Assembly: GCA_017998495.1 (NCBI GenBank)
Contig: JAGOCY010000017.1
Coordinates: 1 to 10,823, forward strand
Source: Corallincola sp.
GTDB lineage: Bacteria; Pseudomonadota; Gammaproteobacteria; Enterobacterales; Neiellaceae
DNA length: 10,823 nt
Direction: 5' to 3'
The position numbers and the translations under genes were made by a program. Shown piece after piece: positions 6,382 through 10,823 of this stretch (its first letter is position 1; each line of letters opens with the position of its first letter). The notes below the pieces were generated by a model. That model made no database searches. It was not told the DNA's origin and worked only from the letters and a program-made list of their open reading frames with translations.

Positions 6382-6431
6382 GCATCGCGTTTGTCTTTTT
6401 CCCTGTCGTTTTCATCTGCAAGGAGCTGTCC

Positions 6432-8522
6432 GTGACCACCTCTCGTCTTCATCTGTCGCCATCACTGTTGGCGCTGGCCGTCGCTGCTGCCATCCACCCC
6501 TTGAGCCACGCGGCCGATGCTGAACGCCAGCTGCCGGCCATTGAGGTTATTCAGGTGGTGGGCAGTGCCGACGAGCGCTTGACCGACACCCCCGCGTCAG
6601 CGGCCCTGATCGATGCCGAAACTCTGCGCCAGAGTCAGCCACTATCGCTGCAGGATGCGCTACGCCGGGTCAGCGGCGTCAACGTGGTGGAGACCGATGG
6701 CCCGGGCTTCTTCCCCCGTATTGGTGTGCGTGGCCTTAACCCGGATATGAGCAAGAAGGTGTTGCTGCTGGAAGACGGCGCCCCGATCGCACTGGGGCCA
6801 TTTACCGATCCGGCCAGCTATTACGCCCCGCCAGTGGAGCGGATGGAGGAGGTGCAGGTGCTCAAGGGGGCGGCGTCTCTGCGTTATGGCCCCTCGACCA
6901 TTGGTGGCGCCATCAACTATGTCACCAAAAATCCGCCAGTTACCCCGGGCGGTAGCCTGACCCTGCGCGGCGGCGACAATGGCTATGGGGCTTTGGGGCT
7001 GGATGCTGGCGGTCACTGGGACAACGCCATTTTGGGGGTGAGCGGCCTCACCAGCCAGGGCGCTGGCGCCCGCGACAACAGCGACTATCGCCTCAGTGAT
7101 GTGGTGGTTAAAGCGGGTGCGACTCTGGGCGAGCGTCAGGCGCTGGGGCTCAAGGTGACTCAGTACCGCAACGATACCAACTCGACCTATCAGGGGTTGA
7201 GCGATGCCGAATACCGGGCCGATCCCTATCAGAACCAGGCCAACAATGACTTGATGGAGCTGGCCCGCCAGAGCCTGGATCTCAACCATGAGTATCTGCT
7301 CAGCGACGACCTGAGCCTGCGCTCGCTGGTCTACTGGAACAGTGCAGACCGCGATTGGTGGCGTGAGAATTTTGCCTTTGATGCCACCAGTGGCACCTAT
7401 CAGAGCCGGGGTAACAACGCGGGTCGTCTGCGCAGCTTCGAGGTGTATGGCGTTGACAGCCGGCTGTTTGTCGATCACCAGCTGTTTGGCATTGCCAACC
7501 AGGCTGAGATCGGGGTGCGTCTGCACAGCGAAACCATGGACAACCAGCGGGTGGATGGCGCTACCCCGACCTCGCGCTCCGGCACCATCCGCGATCAGGA
7601 CCAGCGTAAGGCTGATGCAGTCGCGCTCTTTGTGCAGAACCGTTTTGAACTGACCGATACCCTGGCCCTGACCCCCGGGGTGCGGGTGGAGCACTATCGC
7701 CAGCAGCGTGATATCGCCCGCTGGAGCAACGCAGACGTTAACAGCAGCAGCGCCACCAGCAACACCGAGTGGGTGCCTGGAGTGGGTGCTACCTGGCAGT
7801 TGGCCAAAGAAGCCACGCTGTTTGCCGGCGTGCATCGCGGCTTTGCACCACCACGGGTAGAAGATGCCATCAGCAGCAGCGGTGACGCTGTGGATCTGGA
7901 CGCGGAGCGCAGCGTCAATTATGAGCTGGGCACTCGCGGTGATCTGGCTGCCGCCAGTTATGAGCTGACTCTGTTCCGTCTCGATTTCAGCAACCAGCTG
8001 GTGCAGTCCAGCCAGGCGGGTGGGGCCTCGTCGCAGCTCACCAATGCGGGTGAGACCCTGCATCAAGGGGTTGAGGCGGCCTTCCAGCTGCCCTTTGCCG
8101 ACCATTTCCAGCTGGATGCCAACTGGACCTGGGTACCAACCGCCAAGCTGGATAGCACCCGCATCATTGCTGATGTGGATCGCAACGGTAACCGCCTGCC
8201 CTATGCCCCCAAGCAGCTGGCCAATCTGGGGCTGAGCTACAACCACAGCGCCTGGACGTTGGGCGTATGGGGCACCTATGTCGGTGAGCAATTCGCTGAT
8301 TTTGAGAACACTGTGGCTGGCTCGGCAGATGGTAAGCGCGGGGTGCTCGACGATTACCTGCTGTGGGATGTCAACGCCAGTTATCAGCTGAACGATGATC
8401 TGCGTCTGTTTGGCACGGTCAAGAACCTAGCCGATGAGACCTACATCTCCTCGCGGGCGCCAGAAGGGATCTTCACCGGCTCAGGCCGCCATTTCCAGCT
8501 GGGGGTCAGCCTCGGCTTTTAA
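6432..8522 (+). CDS. TonB-dependent outer-membrane receptor, FecA-like size class
   Basis: 696 residues. A signal peptide ends near SHA-ADA (about residue 27), a probable TonB box IEVIQVVG follows at 37-44, a plug domain spans about 54-168 with VRGLNPDMSKKVLLLEDGAPIA and VERMEEVQVLKGAASLRYGPSTIGG-type motifs, and a 22-strand-type barrel fills the rest, ending in the terminal Phe expected for outer-membrane barrels (GVSLGF). There is no N-terminal signalling domain between signal peptide and TonB box, so it should not drive a FecI/FecR-type switch. It starts with GTG at 6432, with AGGAG 6 bases upstream. Plug wording and total length recall FecA-like iron-chelate receptors; carbohydrate-type receptors are usually longer. 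The divergent amylase leaves open a maltodextrin role. Substrate not assigned. Confidence 0.92.
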   Translation: MTTSRLHLSPSLLALAVAAAIHPLSHAADAERQLPAIEVIQVVGSADERLTDTPASAALIDAETLRQSQPLSLQDALRRVSGVNVVETDGPGFFPRIGVRGLNPDMSKKVLLLEDGAPIALGPFTDPASYYAPPVERMEEVQVLKGAASLRYGPSTIGGAINYVTKNPPVTPGGSLTLRGGDNGYGALGLDAGGHWDNAILGVSGLTSQGAGARDNSDYRLSDVVVKAGATLGERQALGLKVTQYRNDTNSTYQGLSDAEYRADPYQNQANNDLMELARQSLDLNHEYLLSDDLSLRSLVYWNSADRDWWRENFAFDATSGTYQSRGNNAGRLRSFEVYGVDSRLFVDHQLFGIANQAEIGVRLHSETMDNQRVDGATPTSRSGTIRDQDQRKADAVALFVQNRFELTDTLALTPGVRVEHYRQQRDIARWSNADVNSSSATSNTEWVPGVGATWQLAKEATLFAGVHRGFAPPRVEDAISSSGDAVDLDAERSVNYELGTRGDLAAASYELTLFRLDFSNQLVQSSQAGGASSQLTNAGETLHQGVEAAFQLPFADHFQLDANWTWVPTAKLDSTRIIADVDRNGNRLPYAPKQLANLGLSYNHSAWTLGVWGTYVGEQFADFENTVAGSADGKRGVLDDYLLWDVNASYQLNDDLRLFGTVKNLADETYISSRAPEGIFTGSGRHFQLGVSLGF

Positions 8523-8543
8523 TGCCAGTGGTGGTCGCTAAGA

Positions 8544-8569
8544 CAACGCCGACCTGATGGTCGGCGTTG
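8544..8569. terminator. Hairpin between convergent genes, probable shared terminator
   Basis: CAACGCCGACC (8544-8554) and GGTCGGCGTTG (8559-8569) form a perfect 11-bp stem with a TGAT loop, 21 bases after the TonB receptor stop and 40 bases after the chemoreceptor stop on the other strand. The following tract is only moderately T-rich in either direction (TGTTCT on plus, TCTTA on minus), so efficiency is uncertain, but placement and stem strength fit a bidirectional terminator. Confidence 0.65.
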
Positions 8570-8609
8570 CTGTTCTGGGACTGCATTTGCGCTCACTGCA
8601 CAGCGTCCA

Positions 8610-10199
8610 CTAGCTGCGGAACTGGCTGGTGATCTCGGTTAGGGCAGCCACCAGCTGCTGCAGCTGCTGGCTGATCCGGGCACTGCCGCGCGCTTCGTCG
8701 CTGGTTTGGCTGGCCAGCTGCTGAATGGCGCCAGCGTTGCGCTGCACTCCTTGGCTGGCATCGGTTTGCAGTGCGGCGGCGGCAGCGATCTGGCCGATCA
8801 AGCCGTTGATCTGATCCACCACCTGATTAATGGCGGCCAGCGCCTGATTCGCCTCCTCGGCGTTGGTCACGGCGCTGGAGGCCGCGCGCTGACTGGCCGT
8901 CATGCCGGCCACCGCCTGGTCGACCCGTTGGCGCAGGCCACCGATGATCACCTCGATCTCGGCGGTCGAACTTTGGGTACGCTGGGCCAGGGTACGCACC
9001 TCGTCCGCCACTACGGCAAAGCCCCGCCCCGATTCACCGGCGCGTGCCGCTTCGATGGCGGCGTTGAGCGCCAGCAGATTGGTCTGGTCGGCGATGGCCT
9101 TGATCACCTCCAGTACCTTGCCGATGTTGGCCGATTCGCTGGCGACGGCGGTAATCACGCTAACGCTCTGGTCGATCTGCTGTTCCAGCACCTGAACCGC
9201 CTGACCGGCTTTGGCCACCAACTGCCGGCCATGGTTGGCGGCGGCCAGGGCATGATCGGTGGCAGTGGTGCTGTTATCCGCCAATGCAGCCACACTGGCG
9301 GCGGCGGCCGCATACTGGTCGAGCGCCACTGACACCTGCTGCACTTCATGGTGCTGCTGTTCGGCGTTATCCACCACGGCCTCGGTGGAGCGGGTGAGCT
9401 GGCGGCTTTCGCCTTCCAGCTGCTGGTTGACGCCGATGATGGCGGTGACGGCCTGCTGCAGCCGTTCGACAAACTGGTTAAAGGAGCGGGCCACCCGGCT
9501 GAGTTCATCATTGCCCTGAACGTTGAGACGCGCCCGCAGGTCGCCGTCACCTGCGGCCAACGCCAGCAGCGAGTGGTTAAGTCGGGCTAACGGCAGCAGG
9601 ATCAGGTAACGGGCGGCGATGTAGAGCAGGATCACCAGCGCTAGCGCGACCACCAAGGTGACAGCCAGCTGCAGGCTGGCACCGTGGATCTCGGCAGCCA
9701 CCGCACCCAGTTGCCCCTCCACCTTGCCGTCGGCGATCTCTTCCATCTCGTCGGCGTAGGCCAGTAGTGCGGCCAACGCCTGATCGGCATGGCTGCGCTG
9801 GCTGGTATCGGCGCTGCTGCCCAAGGCCAGCAGTCGATCATTGGCCAGCTGGCTGGCCTGGATCAGCTGCTCCAGCCGCTGCTGTTGCTGCGGCTCAAGC
9901 AGGCCAGCGGCGGTGGCCCGGCCAAAGGCTTCAGCGGCCTCGCTGCGGGCTGTGGCAACCAGTGTGCTGGCCTGTGCGGTAGTCAGCTCTCCGGCCAGCA
10001 TGCGGTTGAGCACCAAGGCCTCCGCCTGCAGTCCGATCACCCCCTCCATAGTGCCGTCCGCCGTATCCCACGCCGGGCCGGTAACAAAGGTCAGGCGCTC
10101 AGCCAGACCGCGAATGCCGAAGTAACCAGCGGCACAGCTTAGGGCTACCAGCGTCAGCATCAGCAGTGCACCCAGTGTCAGTTTATGGCGAATGGTCAT
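8610..10199 (-). CDS. Methyl-accepting chemotaxis protein
   Basis: 529 residues. The receptor senses a ligand outside the inner membrane and controls CheA through CheW. A first membrane helix (about 8-29) is followed by a mostly helical periplasmic domain (about 30-174), a second membrane helix (175-197), a HAMP domain (about 198-250) and a long coiled-coil signalling domain with the invariant hairpin tip around 365-405 ([20 protein letters not shown], then [18 protein letters not shown]). From tip to C-terminus there are about 145 residues, roughly 20 heptads, in line with a 40-heptad receptor. The tail ends in FRS, so there is no CheR/CheB-binding pentapeptide. Start ATG 10199-10197 has GGAGGA just upstream. 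It lies 30 bases behind the porin gene on the same strand, so they are probably co-transcribed and the ligand could be a sugar. The sensor domain is not assigned to a named ligand-binding family. Confidence 0.95.
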   Translation of the reverse strand: MTIRHKLTLGALLMLTLVALSCAAGYFGIRGLAERLTFVTGPAWDTADGTMEGVIGLQAEALVLNRMLAGELTTAQASTLVATARSEAAEAFGRATAAGLLEPQQQQRLEQLIQASQLANDRLLALGSSADTSQRSHADQALAALLAYADEMEEIADGKVEGQLGAVAAEIHGASLQLAVTLVVALALVILLYIAARYLILLPLARLNHSLLALAAGDGDLRARLNVQGNDELSRVARSFNQFVERLQQAVTAIIGVNQQLEGESRQLTRSTEAVVDNAEQQHHEVQQVSVALDQYAAAAASVAALADNSTTATDHALAAANHGRQLVAKAGQAVQVLEQQIDQSVSVITAVASESANIGKVLEVIKAIADQTNLLALNAAIEAARAGESGRGFAVVADEVRTLAQRTQSSTAEIEVIIGGLRQRVDQAVAGMTASQRAASSAVTNAEEANQALAAINQVVDQINGLIGQIAAAAALQTDASQGVQRNAGAIQQLASQTSDEARGSARISQQLQQLVAALTEITSQFRS

Positions 10200-10229
10200 G
10201 GCTCCTCCGTGGGCGGCACTTATGCAGGG

Positions 10230-10823
10230 CTAGAAAGGGGTGATGGCCAGTCGCAGCCCGATCACCCAGCTATTGGCCAGAGCCGGCTCGGCACCGGGAT
10301 CGATGATGTACTGCAGATCCGGCTGCAGGCTCAGCCAGTCGTTGACGGGCTGTTGCCAGGTGAGTTCAAGGGTGGTCTCAGCGTCGTCGTAGTTGCCACT
10401 GGCGCGGTAGTCATCGCCCAGACGGGCATGAGCGATGGCTAGCCCCAGGGTGCTGGTGGGCCATTGGCCAAGCTGCAGGCTGTGGTTAACGCCCGCCCCC
10501 AGATACTGGCCGATGGCATTAAGCTGCTCATCGGCAACGCCGACCCGCACAAACAGCCGGCTGCCAGCATCGCTGACAGCGGCATCCAAACCATATTCAA
10601 GAGTGGCGTAGCCGCCGGCGTTATGACCGCTGCCCTGGCCGTCGATGCGTTCGGCGCTGGCGCTGTAACGCCAGCCACCCACCACCCAGCGCCAGTGGCC
10701 TGGCCGTCCCTCCAGCTCGGCAACTCCCAGCCAGCCCTCACCATCATCCAGACGGATGGTGGTATTGGCCGGGTGAGCCGGGTCGCCCGCTGTTCCCTCC
10801 AGCACTGCTGTGCGCATCAGCAG
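10230..10823 (-). CDS. C-terminal part of an OprB-family carbohydrate-selective porin
   Basis: 197 codons are visible; the start lies beyond the right edge. The sequence alternates polar and hydrophobic residues as in outer-membrane beta-strands and ends with the OprB-type closing pattern: W..PVNDWLSLQPDLQYIIDPG, then NSWVIGLRLAITPF with a terminal Phe. Other typical pieces are DDGEGWLGVAELEG and GAGVNHSLQLGQW. OprB porins let glucose and other sugars diffuse across the outer membrane, which suits the nearby amylase. The chemoreceptor gene starts 30 bases after this stop on the same strand with no terminator between them, implying one transcript. Full length, signal peptide and promoter are outside the window, and the sugar specificity cannot be read from this part. 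Confidence 0.85.
   Translation of the reverse strand: MLMRTAVLEGTAGDPAHPANTTIRLDDGEGWLGVAELEGRPGHWRWVVGGWRYSASAERIDGQGSGHNAGGYATLEYGLDAAVSDAGSRLFVRVGVADEQLNAIGQYLGAGVNHSLQLGQWPTSTLGLAIAHARLGDDYRASGNYDDAETTLELTWQQPVNDWLSLQPDLQYIIDPGAEPALANSWVIGLRLAITPF

Larger units (their letters stand above)
6028..6431. promoter_or_regulatory. 404-base divergent control region between amylase and TonB receptor genes
   Basis: No credible gene lies here; two short ORFs in it lack ribosome binding sites. It contains the start-proximal signals of both flanking genes, a palindrome in the amylase leader (6068-6085), TTGACCA-type half-sites (6164-6170 and 6236-6264), and small inverted CGCCAC/GTGGCG elements (6181-6186, 6229-6234). 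I could not identify a MalT box, a good CRP site, or a convincing riboswitch. Confidence 0.6.

Noticed and set aside
6369..6383. Possible Fur box near the receptor promoter (TGGCAATAAGAATGC)
   Set aside because: Only about 9 of 14 informative positions match the 7-1-7 consensus and the right arm is poor; not enough to call iron control.
6265..6431. Possible cobalamin or other riboswitch in front of the TonB receptor gene
   Set aside because: I could not find the conserved B12-box or any other conserved riboswitch core, and the leader from the candidate promoter would be too short.
6250..6452. Two overlapping short frames (61 and 63 codons) on opposite strands in the divergent region
   Set aside because: Neither start has a ribosome binding site, the products have no recognisable features, and both run into the receptor gene start.
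6660..8291. Long open frame (543 codons) on the minus strand opposite the TonB receptor gene
   Set aside because: It lies wholly antisense to a well-supported receptor, shows no recognisable domain, and is the kind of open frame that GC-rich codon use produces on the opposite strand.

Overview
The window looks like chromosomal DNA of a GC-rich, free-living gammaproteobacterium. The GC content and long clean ORFs, a secreted marine/aquatic-type alpha-amylase, an HD-GYP response regulator with a DUF3369 middle domain, a TonB-dependent receptor and an OprB-type porin together suggest Aeromonadaceae or a related aquatic group. This is inference from family content, not an alignment, and I do not name a species. 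I see no transposase, integrase, CRISPR array, tRNA or rRNA.

Layout: (1) Positions 1-3301, all on the minus strand. A small uncharacterised C-terminally anchored membrane protein (3301-2762) is followed by an HD-GYP/DUF3369 response regulator (2675-1143) and a soluble GAF sensor histidine kinase (1162 to beyond position 1). The kinase start overlaps the end of the response regulator by 20 bases, so these two form a translationally coupled two-component pair whose output is probably c-di-GMP breakdown. (2) Positions 3302-3480 hold a palindrome in front of the small membrane protein gene, then three hairpins behind the amylase, the last followed by a T-run (an intrinsic terminator). (3) Positions 3481-6027 (minus) encode an 848-residue secreted alpha-amylase with an unusual tail: carbohydrate-binding module, PKD domain, then two more copies of the module. 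(4) Positions 6028-6431 are a divergent 404-base control region with repeated TTGACCA half-sites, a perfect 13-base palindrome and a perfect 18-base palindrome in the amylase leader. (5) Positions 6432-8522 (plus) encode a TonB-dependent outer-membrane receptor of the FecA-like size class. (6) An 11-bp hairpin (8544-8569) sits between this gene and the convergent chemoreceptor gene (10199-8610, minus). Only 30 bases separate the chemoreceptor from the C-terminal end of an OprB-family carbohydrate porin (10823-10230, minus, cut by the window edge).

How the parts may work together (inference): the right two thirds of the window carries functions for polysaccharide use, namely extracellular starch cleavage by a multi-module amylase, outer-membrane passage through an OprB porin and perhaps the TonB receptor, and a chemoreceptor apparently co-transcribed with the porin. 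The left third carries a c-di-GMP-type signalling pair that could control surface attachment, but nothing in the sequence ties it directly to the carbohydrate genes.

The most notable observations are in the amylase. The conserved region I histidine is replaced by asparagine, the Arg/Lys chloride ligand position is alanine, and each of the three binding modules carries a DxNxDG calcium-loop-like motif. I did not find a clearly new defence or mobile system.
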